Source of the DNA: Parus major
Taxonomy: Eukaryota > Chordata > Aves > Passeriformes > Paridae
Direction: 5' to 3'
Length of the DNA: 64,000 nucleotides
Assembly (NCBI RefSeq): GCF_001522545.3
Contig: NC_031768.1
Location: 85,738,697-85,802,696 of the forward strand
Made by a program: the position numbers and the translations under genes. The notes under the pieces are model-generated. The model saw only the letters and a program-made list of their open reading frames with translations. It had not been told where the DNA came from and searched no databases. Numbering within the stretch: the first letter of the stretch is position 1; every line of letters starts with the position of its first letter. This document shows, piece after piece, positions 23,236-36,050 of this stretch.

Positions 23236-26200
23236 GAGACCATGACACAGACAGCTTCTAGGTCTGCTAAACAGAGACGCTACAAGTGCTGTATGTTCAG
23301 TGTTGTTTGTTTTCATTCTTGATTTCATGCTCCTTTACTTAGTTGAAGCCTCTGGCACCAACAAACAATTTTATGGGATGCAAGAAAGTATAGTTATGGA
23401 TCATAAACCCTCACTTGCCTGCTGGGAATGTGCACAGCTGATGCTATCGGGGGAACATACACATGTCAGATTCTGTCCATCTAGCCCAGACCAGAAACAA
23501 GAAAATGACCTTCAGAGTCATGCTCCAAATTTTTGTGGTTAGATGACTGAGAAACTGATGTTGCAGCAGGACACTCTTCCTAAACTAGGAAGGAAAACAA
23601 AGCCACTCACTGGCTGGTGTTATACACCAAAAGAAGTTAAGATATGGCCCTTGGGAAATTGCTACACAGAGCATGGGAGTATTTTTGAGACAGCCTATGT
23701 GAGACTAAGCATATTCTTACTTTTTACTGAGAGAAGTAAGAGCTGCTGAGTACTGTGACATTGTTTCTAAACAGACAGATTGCCTCTTCCCAACAACTAA
23801 GGGAGGACCAAGCTAACACTGAAGAAATCTCCAAAAATGCCATCCATTCTTGTAGCCCTGTGGTCTGTTCTCCCTCCTGGCACATTCAAAAGGCAAAACC
23901 AAACCTCAGTGGCTTGAAGGGTAGTAAAAGGCCTGCCAGTCACAGAGACACAACATGACATGCTTGAATACCATACAACCTTTTCAGTCTCTAATTTTGG
24001 CTCCCTAATCATCTAATATCTGGATCTGATGTAAACTGCTGTGGTGAAGCAAGTTCATAAGATTTCAGTGTGCTCTGTGGAGATCAACTGTCTCGTCCTG
24101 CCATGCAACAGGTATGGACATTACACCTGCCCAGCTTCTTCTATCCATCAGTTTTCAAGATGCCCAGAAGACAGGAAGGAGGTCATTTTGGGTGCTCTGT
24201 TTTCTGACAGAAATGCTACAAAGATCCAGAGAGATGCAGATGACAAACACACATGGCTCTCGGGCAATAACCACTATCCCCAGCAGATACCAACTTTTCC
24301 AGTTGGTTTTCCACTCTGTTTTCCCTCCCATCACAGGCTCAGCTGCTGGGGACTTATATACCAACTCCCCCCAAACCAATGAAGATGTTTGAGATACCTC
24401 AGTGAGGTAGCTCTACAGGCAGAATCTCTGATGGGGAACATGAGACTGATTTCCATTATGTAAGGCAGATAATTTATTCCCTATGCTTCACATAATGGAA
24501 AAGCTTACCCTCCTCTTTTGTTGCCTCTGCACCCCTTTCTGTCATCTTTCAAGCAGGAAGGCATAATCAGAACAGAGCAAGTGCTTATGTGCACCAGACA
24601 TGGGGGGCATGTTAAGCAGTGGGAGTAGGATACATGCAGCAGATGTAGATTTTATCCACGTAGCGAGGATCTTGCAGTAGCCCTGACTTCACTCTGGCTC
24701 TTCCCCAGATGGAAACCTGCTGCCACATCTGGCAGCAATGAAAGGCATTTGAGTACTGTGTTCACTCATATTATGTTCCCTGTATCCCCACGTTGCCTGC
24801 AGGAGACCTAGCAGAGCAGACCTCACTTTGTGACCCAACAATGGGAATCTGCCAGTTTCCACCAATGTGAAATTAAGACAGAACCACAGCAATTTAAGCA
24901 AACAATAAATAAAATCCCTTTTGACAAGAAGAGATGTCACCTATCCCACCCAGTGCACAAATCCTGCAAACACAAGTTATCACAACCTGAAAAATTGGCT
25001 GGAGACTAAACACAGCAATCTAACACTGCATCTGCTCTCCCCAGATACCACTTCTGTCATTTCTACCTATTCCTATTCTGTCATTACAACAGATCTCCCA
25101 CAAGCCTCTTTCCCTTGGGGCCCCCTCTGCCTGCAGCATCCCTCTATTATGCATTCAGGTAATCCTCATGGAGGAGCTCTGTTACCATTTGAAATCTTAG
25201 CCCTCACCACTTGCCCGATGACATTTTCTTCCTCTGCCTTCCTAACTCCCTCACATGCACCTACCCTCCCATTTTCTAAGCACTTTCCTCAGGGCAACAC
25301 CTCCCACTATGCTTTGGAGACTGTGATATCTCCCAGGCTTCCAGTCTTGGCTGACCTGGCTTGATCTCCAACCTCCACACAGCCTGCCATCCTCACCTCA
25401 CTGAGGAAGAGGTGAAAGGCAGCACAGCAAAAAGGGGGAGCTACATCTGGATCACCACATCGACTGTGCCATCACACCCTGTTTCCAGACATTCCCCCAT
25501 TGTGAGGAACAGAGGGATTGATTTCTTTATATCTGTCCCCTGAGAAAGCTTCTGTTCGCTGACCTCCCACAAGCACTGACCAAACAGGACTGCTCTTCCT
25601 GGTGAAAAGATGGCCAAGGCAACTGGAATGAGGCTACACTGAAGACAGTAGACAGAGAACCCAGACTCTAGCATTGCTGGGTCTCAGATCCAATACAAGA
25701 TCAGACATCAGGACCTCCTCTCATTTTCCCTCACCTATGTTCTCCCTCTCCCCCACTCACTGCCAAAAGGCTGGGGCAGAGGTGCTTCTGAGGGGATCTC
25801 ACTGTCACAGGGACAGAGCCAACATGCCAGCACTAACCTGAGACTAGCACTCCTTGACAGATGCAGTGTCTGCAAGGTTCCTCGGTTTGGTGTCCTTTCC
25901 CTGTTCCCCAAGGGGCTGGAGGGACAAAAACACTCACCCTACAGGGTTAAGCTGGCTCTTTCAAATCAGTTCCCCAGTGCCTCTGGGATTGCCAAAGGGA
26001 ATGGTGAAATGCATCTAGGAAAACCTGGAAGCACAATAGGGTACTTCCTCCTCTTTAAAGCTTTCCAGTTGTCTTCTGTTCGCAGCAGAAGCAGCCCAGG
26101 TGTCCTGACTTGCTCCACCTGGGACAAGGACTCTGCCTCTATGCACATGCAACAAATGTAAGTATTTTGGCATGACTCTGGCTCATGACCTTTGTTAAAG

Positions 26201-29140
26201 ACTGACAGTTTTCCTTCTTTTGGACAAGGAGTGTTGGTATCTGCAAGCGTGATAAGGCACGATGAGTTCTTCTGACAACACTTCCACCCCATCATGGGAC
26301 AAACATGCAGAGAAAATGTGACTCTTCTGTTGTGCACAGAGTAATTTTAGGATTTTTATCTGAATTTGTTGAAGTGTAGATCACAAATGGGTAGCTTTTG
26401 AGAAGGGTAAACAAATTCCTCTTGTAGTTTTTCATGTGAGTCACATTGTCTCAGATCTGTTATAAAAATCTCTTATCAGCCTGTTTCACAGTGAATGGTT
26501 ATTTTGATAGTTATAAGATCTGGTTTTGGTGTGCGTGTTATTTCAAAGTTCCAAAATTTTTTTCCAGAATAAAAAAGGCTTTGAAAGTGTGTACTTATTA
26601 CTGATTGATAGTTTTTTATTTTGTATAGAAACAGATGTAAGGATAATCATAGCAGAATAATTATCCCACTGAGATATACACCAGTTTATTTCCCCTCATA
26701 AGTTAGGTAATGCTAGGTTCAATGACAACATGAGCCACTGTAGCCAACAAGGCCTTAGAACGAGGGGATCTTCTTGGGCATATTAATATCACTCTAGATA
26801 AAGTCAGCCTTGATTTGTCATTAAGTCCTTTACTAAGAACAGTGTGTTAAGGATTGCACAGAGAAACTTCCACAGTAGCAGCAACAAATATTCCCAACAA
26901 AGGTCAGGGTTATTTAATGCCCCTACCATATGACATGGATCAGTCATGCCAGACCTGGAAATAGACTTCAAGCCTTCTAATTTTATAATCCCATTATCCC
27001 TTGCTCCCCACCTCCTGGCACTTCTTCTGTTCTCTTGCACCTTAGCATCTTTGCAGCAAAGGCTCTAGGCCAGGTAACGCGATGGAAATGTGCAACTAGA
27101 TCCTCCAGCCTCCCCTGCTTAGCTCATGCACTCACGTCTGCCATGTACTTGCTCTCCTGTCCCCTTTCACCCCAAACTTTTGTGCTCTGCTCTGTGTCCA
27201 GCATTGCCCATTACCTGCACACATCACATATCTTCCTTGCCTTTGCAACAGTTATTTCATGCATCATCTCTTCTCCTCATCCTTCTTCTCTCCAGCCTCA
27301 TTTCTTCTAATACCTACCTCCTCCTCTGAGTTAATCTAGACTGAGCTTAAGGTGTGATGTTAGCCACAAAGGATAATGTGGTCACTTAACCAGCCTGATA
27401 TGGACCCAGCAGACTGGCTTTAAGTGATGTTAACAATCCTAACTGAGGCAAGAAATCAGTGAAACACTGATTTACCACTTTGCATATTTATTAGGTTTTA
27501 TCAGTTTCTGATATAATTTCCAAGAGTCTCTCCTCATTTTTGTTCTGGTCATTATCTTTTGAAACTTACTTTTTCCTCCCTTTCTGACCAAAGGCTGCAT
27601 TTCACAACTTGAACATCACCCTAAACAGGATACAAGCTGCTTCCTCTTCACATGTGTTTATATTAATGTGCTTGCTTCTTATTCCAAGTTTATTGCTCCT
27701 GCCTCAAAGTCAAAGATGATTTTTTCTTTTTTAGAAGAGCGAAGAACTTCTTTTCCATCTTAGATATGGATAAGGTGGGGCCATGATCCAGAAAGGCTGG
27801 GCTAATCATACAGGGAGGCAAAGAGAGAACAAAAGCGAGACTAGAAAATAAGGCTGAAGTGAAAGCATGAAGGCAAAAGGTTATAGATAGGGCTGAGTAA
27901 GAGCTAATATCAAGAACAAGGAGGAGGCCCAAGTCCACCTTCCCACTGGTGCCTTTGGTACCCAGGAACAGGAAGGTGCTGGCAAAAAAACAGACTATGC
28001 AACAAGATCCAGCTCACTCCAGCACTTCCCTCTGCTGGCTGGTGTGCAGAGCCCCAGGCAGGGCACCCAGTGCAGGGAAAGGAGGGCTCTGGATTGCCCC
28101 ATTTTGTCCTGGGATACAAACCATATGAGTACCTGAACCACCTCTGTTTGCTGAACCACAGCATTCTTCAGACACTGAGGATGGCTGAATTACTGGGGGA
28201 ACTTTAGGCCAATTCTAGGTATCTATTTTGTGTTCTCATTCAACTTTAAGGTCAATTAGTAGGCCCTTTATGTCTTGAAATACACACAAATCTACTGCAA
28301 TACTCCTGCCTCCTTATGGCACCTAACCATTTCCTCCAGTGGCTTAGATTTTCTTACCTCACTGCTGTTGAAAGAGGGCAGAAGCTATGAGGAAATGATA
28401 AAACAGGAAACCCCAAAAGGCCAGATCATTTACAAAACAACACGTAGGCACATGTATCCAGAATGTATTGTGGATAACGCTAAATACCATGGAAAAAAAG
28501 TTATTTGTTTTGCTGTATCCTTTTGTACTTAAATACTGATGTATGATCTTGGTTTAGCAAGCAGCGGGAGCTTCTTGGCCTGCTCCCCAGATGTGCACAG
28601 ATCTGTAAAATTTCCTAGAGCTTTTCTGTTGACAATGCAATATAGAAGGCACTACTTGGCAACAGCAAGGCTCTTGTTGTTTTGTTGCAGGGGTTCTGCA
28701 ATGTATGTCATGTCTATTGTATGTGTACTGAGGAGAGTTTCTAGATTTCCTTCCTACATGTAAGACTGCAGGCATACAGCCACATTTTACAGTCACATTT
28801 TTTTTTCCTAAGGTTCCCATCTCTAGATCCTTTTGCAACTTCAAATTTCTTTTATCTTGTTTTTAGCTACAAGTTTCAGATGTTTTTTTTTCTGGGGTAC
28901 TTAAATCTTAATAAGCATGCATTTCAACATGTTAATTCCCCAAACCTCCCACCTCTGGCTGTGCCCCACCCTCCTCTCCGGTGCCCATCACAAAGCTTTC
29001 CAACTGCTCTCCCAGTCAGTCCACCCTGCTGCCTCTCCTCGACACAGTTCTTCCAGCCACTCCCTTTTCCCGTTTCCCTCACCAGCCTCCCCTCCTTCCC
29101 CCTCCTTCTTCCCTTACTCTTCCTTTTCTCTTTCTCTGAA
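23236..29140. other. Intergenic, no gene recognised
   Basis: About 6 kb with only short, unrelated ORFs on both strands. Pyrimidine-rich patches occur at 25030-25380 and 28970-29130. No recognisable exon, RNA gene or transposon. Confidence 0.55.
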
Positions 29141-29149
29141 TGGCTGTGA

Positions 29150-30250
29150 CGCTGCCAGGACTTGGCAGATGAGCCAGGCGCCGTCTTAGAATTAGCTAAA
29201 TTAGCTCGATTAGCTTCATTAGCTGTGTTCGTGATGGGGAAACCCCTCTCTCGCAAGCTCAGCCCTGCCCATCCTGGACACGAGAGGGCCGTTTTTAGGG
29301 ATTCTGTTCCCTGCAGTCACTTATCTGTCTGGCGCTGTTTGCTCCTGAGCCGAGGCTCTGAGGCGTGCGGTGATGTACCCCGACAATTCTTTATAGAATA
29401 AAAAGCCGTGCCTGCTGCCCCAGGAAACCAGCCCAGCCGCTCACTCAGGCGGGGTTTGCTAAGCGGTGTGCGCTCATGCCTGGGGGTAGAGGGAAGCGGA
29501 GCTGAGATCTGGCAGCGCTTCCCTCACCTGTTGCGGAGACAGGCAGGACCCCCCCGCCGCTTAGCGGCAGAGGGCACGGGGGCGATGGCTGATTCATTGT
29601 AATGTTTGACGAACATCTCGCTGCTTCATAGAGACAGTAAGTGGAGGGGATGGAGGGAAGAGCAATCCAGTTCCCATGGCAACCGCGCTCAAGTCATCTG
29701 AGGTCAAAATGATGACCGAGGCTGCCAGAGAAAACGAATTTTGATGTAAGGATAAATCCCAGATCAGTGACCGCATGATTCTGTCTGCCAGCTCTGGGTG
29801 CCTGAGCAGCCCTGCAGCCCCCTTTGTCCGCCGTCCTCCCCAAACTGGACTGCACTGCTCCCCACTATGATGCTTCTGGGGGCCCCCTCAAAGCCTGATC
29901 ATCTCTCTCAATGCCTGCCCTGAATTCACCCCCAGCTATTTCTGTTTCTGGGTCACCGAGCTCACATCTGCACAGCCACCCGAGGCTGACTGCAGTGTGG
30001 GCTGGCACATCCTCGCTCCTCTTGAACCGTGAGCAGGGGCTGCCACAGCTGGTGGCCACCAGTCCACCACCGGCCAGCAGAGCCTCAGCTCGCCACGCAC
30101 CTCCCCCTCGCCGTCCTCAAGGCTCCGACTTCATCGAAAGCCACCGCGTACGCGCCCGGTGACGACAAAATCACGTCAGCTTTCATCTTTTTCAGAAAGC
30201 AGCTGGAACTGAGCAGTCCCTGCAGGATGCTGCCGCGCTGAAACGGATTT
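29150..30250. promoter_or_regulatory. Isolated CpG-rich block, candidate distal regulatory element or promoter
   Basis: CpG frequency rises well above the flanks for about 1.1 kb without any recognisable coding frame. Motifs visible: four phased 9-bp units with an ATTAGC core (29190-29225), an X-box-like palindrome GTTCCCATGGCAAC (29670-29683), and CRE half-sites TGACG (30160-30164) and TCACGTCA (30171-30178). It lies about 20 kb upstream of the SLC2A3 promoter and about 10 kb upstream of the FOXJ2 candidate promoter. Function is inferred from composition and motifs only. Confidence 0.45.
29190..29225 (+). repeat. Four phased 9-bp repeats, consensus NATTAGCTN
   Basis: The units are aattagcta, aattagctc, gattagctt and cattagctg, contiguous with no spacer and with an invariant ATTAGCT. 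Each contains an ATTA homeodomain core. Confidence 0.9.
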
Positions 30251-30324
30251 TTGTTGCCATCTGGTGGCAACTGAAGAGTACTTGGAAGTATAGACAAATG
30301 GCCAAGATTCACGCCCCACTATTC

Positions 30325-30520
30325 TCTGAGAGGGGCTTGTTCTTCTCCACTGGATTGAGCTGCCCAGGGAGGTGGTGGAGTCACCATCCCTGAAGGTATT
30401 CAAGGAACGGCTGGATTTGGCACTTAGTGTCATGGTCTAGTTGACAAGGTGGTGATCGGTTAAAGGTTCAACCTCCAAATGGTTTTGGAGATCCTTTCCA
30501 ACCTAAATGAATCTGTGACT
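30325..30520 (+). mobile_element. CR1 LINE 3' fragment, sense
   Basis: The segments 'gctgcccagggaggtggtgg', 'gagtcaccatccctgaaggt', 'ggcacttagtgtcatggtct' and 'gatcctttccaacctaaatg' are in CR1 consensus order. It is 5'-truncated and moderately diverged. Confidence 0.82.
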
Positions 30521-33500
30521 CTGTTTATTCCACAGGTCTTTACTTGGGCCACATCAAAATTTCCTCACTTTAAAAGGGAACAGGGGAGAATGTTAACACT
30601 GTTAGATTACATTAGATTTGATTTGATATCTAGATTCCAGATTATACCTGATATTGCAAGTGTTCTCCACAGTTTTTAACTGGCAATTTTCTTGACTATT
30701 CCATGTGCTGTAATCAAGACTCTCTCCTATCCCCTAAACCCTACAGTTTAGTTCACACTATATTAGAAATCTTCCCTCTGCCTCTGAGAGCTGTTGAATG
30801 AATCATCCACAGCTGGTCAGTTAATGAATGTATAATTACCAACCCCATCTGGCTGTTGCAGAAATCTCTTTAAAGGATTGCACCCCTGCTTATTGAGGAA
30901 CACATGAACCAGAAGCCAACCTCAGACTCCCTCTCCATCTAGCTGAGGGCCCCATTCCACCCCTGGCTTAAGGGCAGAGCCTCATGAAAACCAGAGTTCA
31001 CACATCAGATGGTTTGCCCTGACACATTCCTTTTGTGGGCCCTATTGCAGCTTCTGCTGGAACCTGGCTTGCACTGCAGAACCAGCATTTTTGAAGGCAG
31101 CCACAGATTCACTGTCTTGTCAATTAACTGCACTCTGGTAGAGAATAATTCCCTTCCTGTTTAAGGATGGCACCAAATCACTGGACTGCACGGACAAAGC
31201 AGAAACAGGATATCCTAATGGCATTTGATTGTAGTCCTGCTTTGGTTTCTGCTTCCACTTATACTTAGCTCTGCCTTTGTGCCTTCCCTCATGCCAGTCT
31301 TGCTCCTGCCCCTGTTCCCTGCTCCAGCCCAGCCATATCTGCCTGCTGGAACCACCCAGCCTCCTTCATGACCATGTTGCCTAAGCTCCAACAAACCGCC
31401 TTTACCAGTCAGGCAGAGAGCCCACAGAGAGTTTCCCACTCTGTTGTTCCCACAGGCAGGGGTGACTCATGACATCTTGTCACTCCCAAGTAACTTAGCT
31501 GATGAAATCCCAGGAGCAGCCAGCCACACTCCAGCTCCATGTTGGTGCTCCACCACCAGCTTCTGCTCCATGTGAAATAATCCAAGGAAGTGCAGCAGCT
31601 TCTTCACTAGCCCCATCTCAGAGCTGAACCTTCCCTTGCCACACAAATGGCCACTGATGTTGTTTCGGTGCTGTTCATCTTATTCTGGGTTGGTTTTGAC
31701 CCAGTCTCCTTTGTGTGCTCTTGCTTGCCAGACACAGGATGTGAGTGAGGGCCCAAACAAGCCCTCCCCTGCAGAAGATGAGGCATTGCTTTTAATCCTT
31801 TATTTAGATCCCAGGAGACAGCACTAAGAGAAGCAGCACTCACAACGTTAAACCAAAAGCAGAAGGACTCTCTGGTATCAGCAGTACTGTGACCTTCAGC
31901 ATGATTCCAGAAAAGAATTCTGCGATGAAGCCACCCCACTTCTAACAGGGGCCAATTGGAAAAGCCCTGGTGTTTATGAAGCAGTAAACATCCTTCACTT
32001 TCATTAATTTATTTTTTTATCCTCTAAATCAATTCCTGACATCCACTTCCAAGACAGGAAGGCTGAGTGTTTGAAGGGCTCGTAACTGGTGGTGATTTTC
32101 TCATCCAGTTCTCTACAGCTTCGTATTTCATTTTCATGTTCAGTGCATCCACAGCTGTTACCTCAGGCCACAGAGCAGAGGCAGGCACCAGAGAGTCACA
32201 CCACAAATGTAAGCACCCCAACCCACCTGTCAGTCCACCATTCTGCTCCAAAATGAGGAAACTTCATCCCACCACCATTTTCTGGCAGTGAATCACATGG
32301 GTCTGAAAGACACAGAAGCCTCTACAAAGCTCACAGGCACAGGATTTTATTGAGAATGCGAACGGTTTTTTACAATTTAGACCAAGAACAGACCTTCAGT
32401 CACTGTACGCTATTTTGTGGAAGAGATTAGTTGGTTACACAACAGCATTAGTAAATGAAATGGTGGCTGGGAGTGTTCCCCACTAAAATTTGATGATTAA
32501 AGTTAGCAGCTAGAAATTGCCCTTACAGTTCTGTACACAGTTTAGAAGTCAGCATGTGGGAAGGAATGTTCCAGAAGGAAGTCTGCCTGCAGCCAGGGTA
32601 GATATATAGAGGGTAAGAGTTTAACACTATGGCCACTCTATGCCTGGTAGCCTCAAAACAAAAGAAGTTTAATCTACTGCCAGAGTGAGCCTTACTCTCT
32701 GAATGGGCATTGAGTTAATTTCTCAACACTTTGTTCACTTTTCATGTGGCCCAATTACTTTAGGCTCTTTGCATGGTACCAAAATAATTTGGGTCAAGAG
32801 ACTAATGCAGTTCAGGTTCACAGTCATCTTTCACTAACGTGTCTCTACATGTAATGTTTGATTCACTATGACGACAGAATCAAGTCCATTTATTTATTTA
32901 TTTTTATTTTCCTTTAGAAAATTAGAGCTTGTTGCTGATTTTGATGATCCAAGTTGCTGGAAACACTGGTTAAAAGTCAAGTGTGTTGCTCTACCACATT
33001 TGTGCTCCTCCCCACAACTCCCATTGATTTGATCCGAGACATGAAGTCTCCCTGAAAGAACCAAAGGCAATGCTGATTTGAAACAAATCAATGTTAACAT
33101 AGGGTTCCTTGTTTCCAGAGCTTCATCTACAGATATCCATGTTCTTTCACAGCTGGAAAGGAGAGGCTCCTTAAATCTTGTGCTGGCTACCAAGAACTGA
33201 AGAGGAAATACTGCGAAATACCTCTTGCGCTGCATCCCTGACTTTGGCTTATTGGCAAAAATCACTACAAAGCTGGAGTTGGGAAAGCATAGTTGTTCTA
33301 AATCCACTAGGATACAAATAGTAAACAAGTCTTCGAGGTCATTTTGGGTATATAGCTACTCCTCTTGTTGACAGTAACTTTCCCAGAAGCTGCAGACTAA
33401 CTTACCTCTGAATATTTTGCATCATCCCCCACAGCATGCCACAACCTCAGTGATGCCATTTTAAGCAACCCAGAGCAGAACTACTGGCTCATACCAATTT

Positions 33501-35455
33501 TTAAGAAGGATTAAGAATGATTCACGTTAAGATTTCAAAGCCCACAGATTTAACCAAGCCGACTGGTGTTTAGGGGCTTTGCAAATGCTTCTTAACAATT
33601 TGTTACCTGGTATCAAGTAATCTCTCTTCCTGACACAGACTCCTTAAGAAGGAGACAGTATTTTTGGGACAGCAGCCATTCAGAAATGCACTGAAAACCT
33701 CACAAAAGCCTTTATAAATACTTCGCCCTCCCCTCCGTTCATCCTGTGTTTCCTCAAATATTTGAGACCAAAATCTTCTGATTATACACAGGAACACAAT
33801 TGTCCCAGCTCCTCATTCCTTGGACAGAAAGGCATCTGATCCTGGCTATTCCTACAAACCAACAACTTTAGAACATAACTAGCAATGCTGTCAAAAAACC
33901 CTGCAACTAATTAGGATCACATCTGGCCAGCAGTAAACACCAGCTGAATGAATATGTTGTGTTTTCAAATGTAGAGTGATCAGAAAGCTTGAATAATTCA
34001 GACAAGAAACTGAATTAAGTTAGAGTTAAATGCCTGTTTCCTTTTCCTGTTTTCACCTCAGGCTGAGTGAAAGAGTAGGACAGCAGATGACCATCCATGA
34101 AAGGAAATATTAGTCCCCTTCTTGAGCTCTGTATCTTCATTTTAAATTCAGTTATGTTTCAGTTAACTGTAACAGTTAACATAACCTGAACTGTTCAGGA
34201 TATGTAACTCACATATCCTTGGGACATTCTTTGCTATCGTCTTTCCTGGGCATCAATCACCTAACAAATAATTCAGCATCTGTAGCCAGGATGTTCCCCC
34301 TCAGAACCTCTCAACAGCTTGTGAGTACACAACCCTAACAAATATTCTTGTCCCAATTTTATTGTCCCTGATGACAGCACTAGACACTGATGAGAGCTGT
34401 ATAAATTTCCAGTCCTTTTTGAAAGCTAGTGAAGCATTTGGCTCAACCACTTCCTTCAGCAATGAATTCTCCAGTGTAATCTCATGATATGGAAAATTAT
34501 CCCAAATTTTCACTTCTCAGTTTCATTGAATGGTCTTTTTGTTCTCATATACATGATACAGGCAAAACAGAAGCTAAGTCTACTTTTTGTACTCTAGCAA
34601 TTATTTTATAAACTAGCTATTTTATAAACTAGCTGTCCACTTTTATATCCCTCCTTTTCAAAATAGCTATCTCAGTTTTTCCAATGTCTCAGAGTTTTTA
34701 CATGCCTTCGTTGCTCATGTCACCATTTCCTGAAATCTCCTATTTGAGGGCAGACTTTTGTGCTGTCTCCAGAACATTCATACAACATGTCCTCACTGGT
34801 GATGAAATCTCATGCCTATAATTATTACAGAGCTAATTTAAACCCTGCAAGGGTAACATCAGCCCTTGCAATTGCACTGTTGAGACTGAATTTCAAGTAC
34901 TGTTGTGTTGTCCAATCACCTTCCCTGTACAGGTCATTTTAGGGAAAAACATTTCAGAAAGTCCTTAATTAACATTGGAAATTTTTCCTACTGTTCACCC
35001 TCACTTTGAGATGTATTTGTTCTTAAATATGTAGCATCCTAATGATTAAAAGCTCCTTCCCCTATCTCTCTATTACCATCAGGTGTGTCTCAGGAAAACC
35101 ATCAGATCCTTTCCCAGCCTTCATTTTACTAAGCAATGTTTTTAAGCCAAAGTTTTGGAGGTAGGATCTTAATTCTCCAGAAGATCCTAAAAGCCATACT
35201 GTTTTCATTTGCATGAATCTTTATTGAGAATGAATGATCAGAATTATTCACAATATTCTCTATGAGACTTTTTACACAGAATATTCTCTTGATACTTTTC
35301 TGTATACCATTTACCTTTTAGCAGTTCATGGTGTGTGACCACCTGATATGCAAAGATCCTTTTTTCTCCTCTCTTATTTCCAGCTGGTGAGTTCCCAGGA
35401 ACAAAAGTTATTAGTCCTTATATCCATGGTAGTAAATTTTGCATACTCGAATCTC
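30521..35455. other. Intergenic, no gene recognised
   Basis: AT-rich non-coding DNA. A 144-codon minus-strand frame (32894-33328) has no motif I recognise. A short tandem duplication of a 16-bp unit lies at 34602-34634. A minus-strand AATAAA near 32345 is unsupported as a gene end. Confidence 0.5.
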
Positions 35456-36050
35456 ATCCAAGATTTAATTTCATCCATCTTTCAGTATTCATTTATAACA
35501 TCCTGATCATTCTGTCCTTGTGCCATCAGCAAATTTCATCCAAATGCTCTTTTTATGTATGCCAAGGCCATGAATTCAAATATGAAACAAGATAAGGCCC
35601 CACAGTGACCTCCATTAGTAATCCCTTTTCCCTATCAAGATTCTGCCTTTGTGGAGCAGTCTCAAAGGCCTTTAAAAAATCTAAACATATCAGATTAAAT
35701 GTTTCTCTTTTATTAACTTCTTTGTTGACGCATCCAGAAAACTGAACAGAGGATTTATGAGATACTCTTTGCTTAAAGAATTAATCTCAGTTATCAGGAT
35801 CTTCCAGGTGTTTTGACATATTTTTAATTACCATTCCGACCAGCTTTCAAGAAACAGATAAAAGCTTCACTATTCCACTTCCCTGATTCATCCCTAGCAC
35901 CTTTTTCAAAATTGTGGGTACAGCCTGTGTTATGTTCCCTGAAGCTCTGGTACCATGGCAGCTTTCCATGACAGACCATATATTTTCCTAAGCCAAGAAG
36001 CCAAGAAGCCCCATCACTACTCACTTGAAGTTCTCTGGAGTTCTTGGAGG
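35456..36050 (-). mobile_element. Probable ancient CR1/L3-type LINE remnant, antisense
   Basis: Plus-strand phrases such as 'gtgccatcagcaaatttcat', 'ctcaaaggcctttaaaaaat', 'gttgacgcatccagaaaact' and 'caggatcttccaggtgtttt' recall, in order, the antisense of the reverse-transcriptase region of old amniote CR1/L3 elements. It is heavily diverged with no open frame. Confidence 0.4.

Noticed and set aside
29162..29401. 79-codon ORF with KLA/RLA/SLA repeats
   Set aside because: The repeats reflect the 9-bp DNA unit; the frame has no upstream ATG and no homology that I can see.
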